This document shows positions 25,111 through 37,035 of a stretch of 64,000 nucleotides of DNA, in pieces. Where the stretch lies: positions 1,938,290,955 to 1,938,354,954 of the forward strand of contig NC_056735.1 of the NCBI RefSeq assembly GCF_019279795.1, read 5' to 3'. A program made the position numbers and the translations under genes. The notes below the pieces were generated by a model that was not told the origin of the DNA, made no database searches, and worked only from the letters and a program-made list of their open reading frames with translations. Each line of letters begins with the position of its first letter. Position 1 is the first letter of the stretch. Origin of the DNA: Protopterus annectens (lineage: Eukaryota > Chordata > Ceratodontiformes > Protopteridae).

Positions 25111-25560
25111 ATGCCTGTTTAAGTGCTTTTTTTGTAAAGTACAAGAGCTGTTTTCCTTACCTTTGCAAGGTACTTTGCAATTATAGGCTGTTTAGTGCCT
25201 ATGATTAATTTCTCCTTATTAGCAAGGAGAGTTGAGTGCTTGTATCAGTTTAAGGCTTCCTAGTGCTTTCCAGCAGATTCTAGAGCAAGTGCTAGTCACA
25301 GGGGTTCAGATTTTAGTGCTACTACTGAGAAACCATCTAGTGCTAAGGGAAAATTTGAAGAGCAGACTTTCTGGCACCTTGAATAGTTTAATTGTATCCC
25401 CACAGTGCTACACGATTAAAAAAAATGTGCAAAAAAGTGTTTTTAAGTCAGAAAGTTGAAAGGGACAGAAATCAGCCCAAAATGGCTAATAAAATTACAA
25501 TTTCAGAGCAGGAAACCACTCCTCTAGTGTTAGATAGGCAGTACAATGCTCACCACTCCC

Positions 25561-26059
25561 AGTGGTAAGCAGTAGGACTTCTCTCTACCACAGCAAGATC
25601 TAGATAGTTCTGAACAAAGAAAATAAAGTCTTGAAACCAACAAAGCCTGGGATCTGGACTGTACCAACTAGGAATGGTGGGAAATGAGCAAACAAGATCG
25701 TATTTTTTCAGGTTTCTTTTTTTTTTTGTTTTTTTTTTGGTTAAAACAAGGTAAACAATGCAATAATACAGCAAATAAACACAGAAAAGGCTAACACACT
25801 TGCGTGTGTAACATTAAATAGTAAATGCAATTAAAACTATATAAAATTAGCAATTTAAAACTTTTTAAATGAAGCAAGGCAAGTGCACAACTGAAAAATG
25901 ATTTAAGAGGCAGTAATACAGAAGAATAAGTAGCTAGTCTACATATACAGAAAAATCTATATATACAGAAAAGCAGCTAAAAACACTAAAACAATTCACT
26001 AAATATACTCTATATTTCCAATATGTTTGAGAAGCACAGTCAGAACACAAGGAGATTCA

Positions 26060-26095
<36 letters not shown>

Positions 26096-26239
26096 AAGGG
26101 AGAAAGGAGGAACAGAAGGAAAGAAACTAAGTAGGTTGGCCTTCTCAGATGTTCCCTCTGTATTAGGTAGAATGAGCTAATGACACATGACTGGGAGGCA
26201 TGTCCAAGATCAAATTTAGAGTAGGGGTGGAAATTTGTA
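25561..26239. other. Non-coding AT-rich stretch with a 33-bp T run
   Basis: No gene recognised. A T run at about 26060-26092 could be the poly(A) end of an unidentified minus-strand retrocopy. Frames that cross it are artefacts. Confidence 0.45.
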
Positions 26240-26965
26240 TCACAGCAGAAAACCAGCAGTGAGCCAATAGCTATGAAATACAGTACAAGTATGCAGTACA
26301 CAATAAAATTGATATAAATATCTAGAATAAGCAATAAATACTAAAAATAAGCAAAAAATCAGGCTACGTATTGTTATACATCACAGATCAGGTGCTCCTC
26401 CTCAGATAGCTCTGTGTGTAATGGCTGAAACACTCAAGTTAACTTCTTAAGTAACAGAAAGTTGAAACCTGAAACAACTTTAAAAAAAGCTCTAAAGAAC
26501 CAATGAGGTGCTTTCTCCAAGCCATAGACCTGGCAACCCAACTAGACAATGACCATAAACACTAAACTCTCACTGAAGTGGAGGATGGTCTTTGCTAACT
26601 AAGATGGCCTGGACAATGAGCTCAGAAAACAGCCTGTAACAAACAACTAGGCCCACAAACACAATCAGGAATATGGAGAATGTTACAGCTACTACCTAAA
26701 CTATTTTAGGCAGAACACACTACAGAAATGTTTATCACAAACACAATCAGGAATATGGACAATATTGCAGCTAAGACCTAAACTATTTTAGGCAGAAAAC
26801 ACTACAGAAATGTTTATCACTGCAGAAAACCAGCAGTGAGCCAATAGCTATGAAATACAGTACAAGTATGCAGTATACAATAAAATTGCTATAAATATCC
26901 AGAATAAGCAATAAATACTAAAACTAAGCAAAAAAACAAGTCTACTTATTGCTATATATCACAGA
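26240..26965. repeat. About-145-bp direct repeat pair with an internal about-80-bp tandem duplication
   Basis: The segment beginning CAGAAAACCAGCAGTGAGCC occurs at about 26240-26385 and again at about 26822-26965, with few differences. Between them, a unit beginning CACAATCAGGAATATGGA occurs at about 26660-26739 and 26740-26819. The arrangement could be the two ends of a small non-autonomous element or serial local duplication. No coding content. Confidence 0.8.
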
Positions 26966-27186
26966 CTGACTAGGACCAAGCCTATTTTCAGTGGATGCCC
27001 AGGGAAAACACTCCAGACGCATGTCTTTGGAATGTGGGGTGAAACCGGAGTACCCAGAGGAAACCCATGTGAATGCAGGGAGGACATGCAAACTCTGCAC
27101 AGAAGGCACCCCAGCTGAGAATCGAACTGGAGAATCTCTTGCTGTGAGGTGACAACATTAACTGCTGCACCACTGTGCTGCCCATA
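26966..27186 (-). mobile_element. tRNA-derived SINE, antisense copy
   Basis: The reverse complement matches the SINE at 18604-18866: the same B-box region (GAATCGAACTGG on the + strand), GGAGGACATGCAAACTC and AGGAAACCCATG. It sits directly after the direct-repeat block. The AATA tail seen in the other copy is not obvious. Confidence 0.8.
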
Positions 27187-27419
27187 TTACAATATGCATG
27201 AACATATTTGCATACATGTCCATATTTAGGTAATTGGATTAGAATGCAATGATTTACATACAAGTGCATGTCTCTGCACATATTATGTTGAGAACCAAAT
27301 GATGTTGTTCTTTTCAGAACAGAATTCAGTTATTCCACATTCTTATGCTGTACTGTTGTTCACAGGACTCTCTTTTCCTCAGTCATACACAAGGATGGTG
27401 ATACATGTGTCAATAAGGG

Positions 27420-28220
<801 letters not shown>

Positions 28221-28224
28221 TGTG

Positions 28225-28835
28225 ACAGCGACCGTACCTGACAACGGCACCAACCACACAACACCAAAAACACCCACCACACCACTACCACCACAATAAA
28301 CACAACATACACCACACCCACACAACACACCACACAACACAATCCACAAACACACTACACAACCACTAAACCAAATCCACCTGCCTACACCACATAAACA
28401 ATACTTAACACGCCGCATCCCCATTCCACTCCTTACACAGCCAACCCCGCTCTAAACCCTAGCGCGCTTAACCCCCCCCCTAAAGCTCCTAACCCTAACT
28501 TCCCTAGCCCACCCCCGCCTACTCCTACCCTAACCTAACCCCCACCCCTCACACCCCCTAACCCCTATCTAACCAAACTCCCCCCCCCCCCCCCACCGTC
28601 CACTAACCTAACTCATCCGCCTCTAACCACCTAATTCACGTCTAACGATACTCACACAGCCTTTCCCCATGTCGGCATCCCACTGGTGTTATCATCCGTC
28701 CATGTCGGTCTTCTGCATCCACACTTACCACTTACCCACTAGCGTCCCGGGTCTTCTTTTCATCGTTCATCCTGGAGCTCCGGATTCCGATGTCGGTCTT
28801 CTGCGCTGTCGACGAAGTCAGGTAGAACCGTGACA
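28225..28835. mobile_element. G-poor, C-rich MITE-like block
   Basis: Imperfect terminal inverted repeats: GTGACAG ... TACCTGAC at the left (about 28221-28240) and GTCAGGTA ... GTGACAGCAC at the right (about 28818-28840). From about 28240 to 28650 the plus strand is almost free of G, with runs of ACAC/CCACC and CTAACCCTAA-like motifs and homopolymer C tracts. The composition matches the better-defined elements at 41471-42101 and 48651-49220. No target duplication was identified, so the boundaries are tentative. Confidence 0.5.
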
Positions 28836-29782
28836 GCACATCTGTGTTGTCTCTGACATGGCATATGTCTTTGACATATGCATTCCATTTCGCACATTTG
28901 GATTCATAGATTTATAGGTTTATAGGTAATTACTAGGCTAATGGCACAAGGTCTTTACAAACCTAGCCATTAATACCCAGGATATGACAGTATTATATGT
29001 TAATTCCTCAGATATGGGATAGGGTAGTATCAGGGTAGTGAGTCTTTGAGTTTTGGAGTTGTGAGTCATTTTACAGAGTCCCTCTGTCCATAAAGGACAT
29101 GGACAGTACCCCAGGAGTGAATTCACAGTTTCCCATTCATTTATCCATATTATTTTTGAAGAAAGTGAGGGACAGGTTTTGTTTATGAAGATGGGAACTT
29201 TATTCCATAGATGAGGTAGCCTTTGGGATGCAAATCTGTCTCTCCAGCATGTTCTGTTAAACTTATAAATAAGGTTCAGGTCCATGGAATGCATAAACCT
29301 CGCATAATTTTTCTTGTAAATATGTAACATTTTCATCAGGGCTGGATCAGAGAATGCAATGTAGGTCAGGTGCAAGTCACCTCTTAATAAACTATATGAG
29401 ATGGAATAAAGGGACTGGTCCTTTAGTCAGTCTGCATAAGACATATATCTTACACTTTGTAGTTTTTAGTGAGGAACCTCTGGGGCTATTCCAGTTGGTG
29501 TAAGTGCCCGGTTAGGTACATGTAGAATAGAGCATTATATTCAGTTATATGCCTGATGATGACAGAGTACAATGGTATTTTTACTTCCTTTGATCTTAAT
29601 TTTATGGCTTTACTTATATGTTGAAGCACACAGAAGGATTTTCTCACTACCATTGTTACTGGGTGGTCAAAGTTTAGGTTACTACCTATCTGTGCTCCTA
29701 GGTCCCTCACCACTGCATCTACTTTTGGAGATGTGTTATCAATATTATAATTTGCAGGAATATCTGATTTACTGAGAGCATG

Positions 29783-32738
29783 ATTATGCATTTTTTAACA
29801 CTTAGTCTCGGACTATAGTTTTGGCACCAGATGTGTATCATCTGGCCTGTTTATAGAATGTCATAATTGTTTGGGGATTCAGTGACTGATTCCAGTTTAC
29901 AGACATTAGTGAATTTGGTGAGCCAGAGGCCCCCAACATTGGCTTTCACTTCAGAAAAGTATATAATAAACAGGAGGGTCTAAACTCTAAGCCCTCTGGG
30001 ACATCGCTCATAACATGTTTCTCATCAAAAGTGGATTCACCTATCCGGATAACATGTCCCCTGTCATTGAGCCAGTTTGTTATCCATCTGATGATGTAAG
30101 GGTTTATGCTTAACTCAGTAAGTTTATTTATGGTTCCTGAGTGTGGGAGGGGGGGCAGTTCTGTCAAATGCTTTGGCCAGGTCTAGATAAGGGTTGTGTA
30201 CCTTTTACCCTCATCCATGGCACTGGCGACTTTCTCATAGAAGTCTGCCAGATTGAGCAGGCAAGACCTCCTTTGACAAAGCTAAATTGGGACAGGTACA
30301 GTGCTTGGAGAATGCCTATGTTGTTATGGATCAGGTCCATAATAATTCTCTCTATGGCCTTGCAAATAAGACTGGTCAAGCTTATGGGTCTGCAGTTCAC
30401 TGAGTCATTCGATGAGCCATCCTTGTGCAGAGAGATGACTGTTGCACTCCTACATTCCTCTGGGATAAAGCCCATCTGTAGGCTATGGTTAAAGAAAATT
30501 TCTAGTGATCCTGATAGATTCTGTTTTAAGCTATTTAAGAAGCATCCTGGAATGCTGTCGGGATCCATGGTGGCTGTGTTTCTGGCTTTAGTGAGTACAA
30601 TAAGGACCTATTCCATTATAATGACCAGTAGGGGAAGGTTGTGGGCATTTCTTTAGATGTCATAGGAGGTGATGGCAGGGTGGTTGAAATGAATTTGTTG
30701 ACCAGCAGGTTTTCTGTAGTTAAAGGCTGGGTGTAAGCGTTGCCATTCATAATTAACTCAGCACATTGCTGAGCATTTCCCTTGAGGTTACTAACATAAT
30801 TAATAAAGTCGTATGGCTATCTTTCACCTGGGAGGCTATCTTTGACTCACAGTTTGCTTTGTCAGATTTGACCATCTCTCTAATTTGTTTATTTAGACTG
30901 GTGACTGCCTTTTTGTACTGTTTTGTCTGCTCCTTCTTGTTTTTTTAGAGAGGATTTATCTCCTTTTTGTTGAATAGCCTATTTCAATGACTACACATAT
31001 GTATGTGCTTGTCAGGGTGAGGAGTGCCTGCAGTACAGTTTTTTTATTTAAACACCTAGTATTGAGCAGCAGTACCTTTTCACAGCTGTGAGTGAGTTGT
31101 GTTATTTTGGAGGGTTTAACAACTTGGCACGGCCTAAAAAATAGCACTATGGGAATAGATAAGGCTTTTTCACATTATCCAGAAGCCAAATGGTGACAAG
31201 TGCAAACCATCTCAGGCAAAGCATCATAGTTTGTCAATCAAGTCTTCCCAGACTGACAGATTATGCATTTTTTAACACTTAGTCTCGGACTATAGTTTTG
31301 GCACCAGATGTGTATCATCTGGCCTGTTTATAGAATGTCATAATTGTTTGGGGATTCAGTGACTGATTCCAGTTTACAGACATTAGTGAATTTGGTGAGC
31401 CAGAGGCCCCCAACATTGGCTTTCACTTCAGAAAAGTATATAATAAACAGGAGGGTCTAAACTCTAAGCCCTCTGGGACATCGCTCATAACATGTTTCTC
31501 ATCAAAAGTGGATTCACCTATCCGGATAACATGTCCCCTGTCATTGAGCCAGTTTGTTATCCATCTGATGATGTAAGGGTTTATGCTTAACTCAGTAAGT
31601 TTATTTATGGTTCCTGAGTGTGGGAGGGGGGGCAGTTCTGTCAGATGCTTTGGCCAGGTCTAGATAAGGGTTGTGTACCTTTTTACCCTCATCCATGGCA
31701 CTGGCGACTTTCTCATAGAAGTCTGCCAGATTGAGCAGGCAAGACCTCCTTTGACAAAGCTAAATTGGGACAGGTACAGTGCTTGGAGAATGCCTATGTT
31801 GTTATGGATCAGGTCCATAATAATTCTCTCTATGGCCTTGCAAATAAGACTGGTCAAGCTTATGGGTCTGCAGTTCACTGAGTCATTCGATGAGCCATCC
31901 TTGTGCAGAGAGATGACTGTTGCACTCCTACATTCCTCTGGGATAAAGCCCATCTGTAGGCTATGGTTAAAGAAAATTTCTAGTGATCCTGATAGATTCT
32001 GTTTTAAGCTATTTAAGAAGCATCCTGGAATGCTGTCGGGATCCATGGTGGCTGTGTTTCTGGCTTTAGTGAGTACAATAAGGACCTATTCCATTATAAT
32101 GACCAGTAGGGGAAGGTTGTGGGCATTTCTTTAGATGTCATAGGAGGTGATGGCAGGGTGGTTGAAATGAATTTGTTGACCAGCAGGTTTTCTGTAGTTA
32201 AAGGCTGGGTGTAAGCGTTGCCATTCATAATTAACTCAGCACATTGCTGAGCATTTCCCTTGAGGTTACTAACATAATTAATAAAGTCGTATGGCTATCT
32301 TTCACCTGGGAGGCTATCTTTGACTCACAGTTTGCTTTGTCAGATTTGACCATCTCTCTAATTTGTTTATTTAGACTGGTGACTGCCTTTTTGTACTGTT
32401 TTGTCTGCTCCTTCTTGTTTTTTTAGAGAGGATTTATCTCCTTTTTGTTGAATAGCCTATTTCAATGACTACACATATGTATGTGCTTGTCAGGGTGAGG
32501 AGTGCCTGCAGTACAGTTTTTTTATTTAAACACCTAGTATTGAGCAGCAGTACCTTTTCACAGCTGTGAGTGAGTTGTGTTATTTTGGAGGGTTTAACAA
32601 CTTGGCACGGCCTAAAAAATAGCACTATGGGAATAGATAAGGCTTTTTCACATTATCCAGAAGCCAAATGGTGACAAGTGCAAACCATCTCAGGCAAAGC
32701 ATCATAGTTTGTCAATCAAGTCTTCCCAGACTGACAGA
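29783..32738 (-). repeat. Near-identical 1.48-kb tandem duplication inside LINE J
   Basis: Unit 1 is 29783-31260 and unit 2 is 31261-32738. Reading through by eye I found only two differences: a T4/T5 indel near 30200/31678 and an A/G substitution at about 30166/31644. Each unit holds a remnant of the endonuclease (32434-32625 and 30956-31147) and the RT N-terminal half (31660-32046 and 30164-30568). The junction at 31260/31261 joins GACTGACAGA to TTATGCATTT. It is a recent event or an assembly artefact. Confidence 0.92.
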
Positions 32739-32740
32739 TA

Positions 32741-33500
32741 TCAGATCCCCTTGTTGTAACACCAAAAACTAAGCCAATTGTTGAAGTTGATAATTTTTTG
32801 CTGGTCCTGTGGCATTATCAATGGTGAAGGTAGGATGCTACTTAAACCTAGATTCATACCTGCCTGGGATACATGTAAAGAAAGATCCATCATGCCTCTC
32901 TTTATGTGGTCCAGTGAGGTATGTCTTAGGTCATTTACATCCATGTGGAATATAACTGGTTCATACTGGTACTTGTAGTTTAAAGACCTAAGTACATATA
33001 TGATCTCACAGATCCTGGCTCCAGACAGGCAGCCCACTGTAATCAACTGCTTGTTTAGCCTAGTAAGAGGGGCATCATTAAGTCTTATAATGGAATCCCC
33101 AATAACTAGAATGTTTGGTTGTGTAATGTTGGGCTATTATGATTTTCAGAGTTGTGTTGTGTAAGGTGCTGTCTATTTTTTTTTTTTTGGGTGTGTGTGT
33201 GGTGCCACTGAGAGATGCTTTCTGTAGGTCTTGGAGGTTTGTGTAGATTACAAGTGAATACCTCAGCATGTGTCAGTCTAGGTATTTGATCCTCAGCTTT
33301 GGTAGTGAGTGTTTTGGATGTAATACTGACAACCTGCTTTGCATTTTTCATGTGTGTATGTGAGAGTTTTGCCTCAAATGACATTGTATATCAACATCTC
33401 TCATACTCTGTATTTGTCTGTTCTAAAATTAAATGGTTGTCAGTGAATATGAGACATTATTTACATTGCCTCAGGGTGCCCATATCCACCAGAACAGAAA
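32741..33500 (-). pseudogene. LINE J ORF1: zinc finger plus SGNH/GDSL esterase-like domain, broken
   Basis: The frame 32741-33046 (101 codons) covers the esterase core (GCLSGARICEI, DVNDLRHTSLDHIKRG, SSILPSPLIMPQ). The GDS block is intact just upstream on the minus strand (IGDSIIRLND, near 33095). The zinc-finger region near 33420-33480 retains LRQCK and TDNHLILEQT. An A-rich low-complexity linker lies between. ORF1 is interrupted by frameshifts and its 3' end meets the tandem duplication. Confidence 0.78.
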
Positions 33501-33560
33501 CAGAGATAACAGGGACGCACCTATCCATTATACCAGATCCTTAGTAGATGGGAAAGGAGT

Positions 33561-34063
33561 AGGGGAGAGTAACTTAAAGGTCTAAGTGAGAGTGTTTAGT
33601 AGTATGCTATCAGATGGCCTGCACTGATGCTGCCCTCTCTTCAAGCAGCTATGAACAGTGGAAGACTATGGAGATCTTTTCCTGTAGAGGATTTTAAATT
33701 GGGGAGGTTTGTTTATCTACAAGACATGGGTAATGCAACCACAAGGCTTTTATACCAGTAGGATGAAAGACTTTTATACAGTTAAGCCCTCAGATCAATC
33801 AGATAAACACACAATAAGCCTTCCATCAGGTTTGGTGCACATATTTGTGTATTAAATTGCCACATACTTGTTTTGCATCAGTACTACTGTTTGGCACTGT
33901 CCTTGGTTTGCCTTTCACATGCAAGGTTGTAGGTTCTAGTCTGTTCTCTCCTTGTGTTCTCCTACATCTCCTTGGCTGGATTTAATGTTGCTTTGTTTAC
34001 ACTTGCACTGCTGACAGACTAATTGATTGCATCCACTGTATACTGCAATCCTCAATTTTTCTC

Positions 34064-34066
<3 letters not shown>
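33561..34066. other. Non-coding stretch between LINE J and a (CA)n tract
   Basis: No gene or repeat recognised. Confidence 0.45.

Positions 34067-34127
<61 letters not shown>
34067..34127. repeat. (CA)n microsatellite
   Basis: About 60 bp of CA repeat. Confidence 0.97.
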
Positions 34128-34547
34128 CACACACACCTACCATCAGTCATACATATTCACGTATAGCTGTCACACTGCAGCATCTCAACATTGAGCTGTG
34201 CATTGGTACATATGTAGTTCTGCATTGCTTCATGCCTGATACGCATTCCTACTTTGTCCATTTTCCTTCACCTCTGTTGTTGTTTTGAATGTGTGCTGTC
34301 TGTGTGCCTTACCTCTCCTTTATGTTTGTTTTTAACCTTTGTCTATCATGTGCTGTGATATTTGCTATCTGTTTACACCTGCTGCTCTTCCATCCTCCTT
34401 CTCTCTCCCTGTCATTTCCATTCCTTCTATTCCCCTCCAAAAAAAAAAAAAAAAAACCCTCTGACTGCCCTTCAGATTTTTCTGTTTATCATACCTCTTG
34501 TGTCTCTCTCTTTGTCACACTTTCTGCACATCAGTTGACTTGATATA

Positions 34548-34720
34548 GTGGGATTTGCCCAGGTGTTTCAGAAAGTACTTCACTCAGACATTATAAGACA
34601 TATGCATATAATAAACAACAATGGATATATCACTGCATGGGTAGATAACTGGCTTAATGAAAGAACTTGTAAGGTAAATAATGTGTGTTACCATCCCAAG
34701 AAAGTGGGCACTTATCTAAG
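34548..34720 (+). pseudogene. Small CR1/L2-like RT fragment
   Basis: The frame at 34548-34808 begins with a degraded equivalent of the motif A region (FAQVFQKVLHSDII) followed by ITAWVDNWLNERTCKV. This aligns in order with the YVTRWVANWLTDRTHTVKV region of the CR1-like copies. Only about 170 bp is recognisable. Confidence 0.55.
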
Positions 34721-35379
34721 CATTTCCTGTGGGAAGGCATGGTATATACAAGGCAGTAGCCTATTGAGGAAACAGGTGAATTCATGGATGGGATCAAGAA
34801 GTAAGTGATAAATGAAAAAAAAATCTCCTGCCAGATGCAGCCAATAACATAGTCCATTCTTCCACCAGGATGGCCTTAGGTTCCACACCAGTACCAGACC
34901 TAGACTATAGATAGTTTGATGGTTGTAGAAAAGGCTGGTTGACCCATCAGTTGACAGGTGGACTGAGGTATGCTGGAAAGAATGAAGCAGAAGGAGAAGA
35001 ACAAAAAAAAATGTGGGTTAGAGTGGGGATGACACTAAAACTGGGTCAGTATTAATTAATTTTTGAGAACAAGAGAGGTAGACTTTGTGGATATATTTAT
35101 ATCTGGACTGCATTTAAACAAAAGGCATGCAATATAAAGAAAAAAAATATTCCAATACGTTATACTTTGATACTTATAGCCATTGTTATCCTTATGCATT
35201 TAATATTGCCATTCTACCTTGTAAAGGATAAGATAAGGTATCTTGATCCTTGAATAGTAATTGACAGATATCTTAAATGTAGTGGTAATATAGCACTTAT
35301 TATTAAAACAAGCTATTCTGTAACAAGATGCAAACTATATTGCAATTCAAGTACAGCCGAGAGGATATTGATATCTCTG
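34721..35379. other. Non-coding stretch before the compound PLE
   Basis: AT-rich sequence with no recognisable gene. It is the left flank of the compound PLE insertion. Confidence 0.45.
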
Positions 35380-35395
35380 TTTAAGTATGTGATAA
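35380..35395. repeat. Target-site duplication, left copy, of the compound PLE
   Basis: TTTAAGTATGTGATAA, identical to 49695-49710. The bases outside (TCTG on the left, GACC on the right) differ, which marks the limits of the duplication. Confidence 0.85.
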
Positions 35396-35540
35396 CAAAT
35401 AGTCCAGTTAGAAGTAAATGGATTTGTCCCTCTCACTAATTTACTTACAATATGAGTCCAGGCTCAAGTAATGTAAACCAGAATGAACGTTTATTAATCC
35501 AAAAAGACAACAGGTGAACAATTCCTAAAGTATAAAGGAT

Positions 35541-35576
35541 TAGTGCTTTTGTCTAGAAAAATCAAGACTTCATCAG
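35541..35576 (-). ncRNA. Hammerhead-like core, PLE piece M (decayed)
   Basis: On the minus strand: CTGATGA (35576-35570), one A, stem GTCT/AGAC, then AAAA in place of GAAA and GCACTA in place of GCGCTA. Both changes are G to A at CpG positions relative to the L copy at 49482-49516, as expected from methylation-driven decay. The stem is unchanged. Confidence 0.55.
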
Positions 35577-35753
35577 ATGAAACATAAAAAATCAGTTTAA
35601 ATTTTATATAACCCCAATAGGAAAAGACAACATATTAGGAAATAAATATTCAAACATATATAAAATTAGCACAAAACCCCCTTTTTTACACAAAACTTGA
35701 ATAAATATGAATTAATATAAAAAATATATGTGTAGAGCACAATAGGTAATATC

Positions 35754-35757
<4 letters not shown>

Positions 35758-35816
<59 letters not shown>
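35758..35816. repeat. (TA)n microsatellite in PLE piece M
   Basis: About 58 bp of TA, located at the same place in the PLE 3' region as the TA tract of copy L at 48581-48650. Confidence 0.95.
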
Positions 35817-35818
<2 letters not shown>

Positions 35819-35850
35819 ACAACAAACTAATTCCTGAAAGAGAGTTTTTG

Positions 35851-36300
35851 TTACCTCTCAATGGCTTTTAATTTTAATAAAGAGCTGATGGAAATATTTT
35901 CATTTAAACCTGGCCAGTTGCCTGCATTTAGCCGTAGCTGCCAGTATAGCTCTCTTTTTTCTAACAATGGTGACCAAGCTATACCTCGTACATCTGTGTT
36001 AATACTATCTATGATGAAAAATTGGTAGCTGTGATTCACATTCTCCATAATGTGTTTGCTTAAAGCATTTGTGCCCTTTTCATTTTTTATGTCATATAAA
36101 TACTCATATATACGGTTCTTTAGCTTGCGATCTGTTTTACCAATATAGTAAGCAGAACAGATGGTACACATAGCACAATATATAACCCTCTCGAAGCAAC
36201 AGTTGTATTTATGATAAATTCCATTTTCCATGTTGTTAACAAAAAATGAATTACCTTCTTTTACATGTTTACAAAAGTTACACATACCATATTTGCTCAT
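35851..36300 (-). pseudogene. PLE piece M: GIY-YIG endonuclease end
   Basis: A 149-codon open frame on the minus strand. It has a cysteine cluster (CNFCKHVK) before the GIY-YIG block (VIYCAMCTICSAYYIGKTDR), the conserved RIYEYLYDIK helix, ELYWQLRL and the PGLNEN end motif. It is the last third of a PLE protein without RT, open at the 5' side, so it is not a full gene. It continues a little upstream (to about 36412) in other frames. The 3' region 35396-35850 has a (TA)n tract (35758-35816) and the ribozyme-like motif. Confidence 0.85.
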
Positions 36301-37035
36301 GTGACCTAATTTACGGTTAAGGTAGATATCCTTGGTTTCAAAGATGTTTTTTAGATTTCTACCTTTTTTGTAAACTATAGTAGGTTGTGGACTTATAAGA
36401 GATCTAATATTTATTATTTATTATTTTATATATAAGAGGTTCTATAACAGGACATGGAACAACAGGAGTTAACCAGTTCCAACAAAAAAAACTTGCTTTT
36501 TTCCCACTTTTCTGAGATTTAAAAAAGTTCAGTTACAGGCTTGCTGTTCTGAACTGTTTGTAAGTTTCTTGGAGGCCATTTTTTGCTTGGGCTGAAGGGA
36601 AGTCTCTCTGTTCATCAGTGGCAGTGATAAACATTGAGCAGCCTGCCTGCCCCTGTGAGAGTGGTTACTGCCTTGAAACTGTAGTTTTATTGGCCATTTT
36701 GGGTCAATTCCAAACTCCTTGATCTCCCTCTCTTAAAACCCTCTTTTGTGCGGTTTTGTGCATTTTTGTGCATAGTGCAACAACGGGCAGCGCTGCCTAA
36801 TTAGGTTTAAACTATTCCTGGCTCCACAAAGTCTGCTCTTCACTTTTTCCCTTAGAACTGCTCTATCTCACAAATTAAACACCATATTCTCATTCTAAGG
36901 CCCTTCACTGGTCCAAATAAGTAATCTTACAAGTTAGCACTATTAAACCATAAGCACTACTTACTCTTATACTCTCTACGATTACCTTGACCCCTATTGG
37001 TCCGTCTTAATTCAGTTTCCCTATATTACTCTAGC

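Larger units (their letters stand above)
21300..25560 (-). mobile_element. CR1-like LINE G, near full length, decayed
   Basis: Minus-strand order is: 5' UTR (about 25110-25560, related to the 5' UTR of copy H), ORF1 (about 24172-25110), ORF2 endonuclease (23440-24130), linker and RT (21800-23100), ORF2 C-terminus (21370-21800). It has the full domain set of the family, but each ORF is split by several frameshifts and stops. Confidence 0.88.
28905..33560 (-). mobile_element. CR1-like LINE J (second subfamily), with internal tandem duplication
   Basis: The 3' end on the minus strand is at about 28905-28960, with a decayed tail of CTATAAAC-type octamers. ORF2 C-terminus is at 28938-29375 (NRTCWRDRFASQRL) and more RT at 29486-29791. 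The duplicated block 29783-32738 follows, then ORF1 at 32741-33500. The proteins are clearly related to but diverged from copies A-H (for example MDPDSIPGCFLNSLKQ, ISLTSLICKAIERIIMDLI). All frames are broken. Confidence 0.86.
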
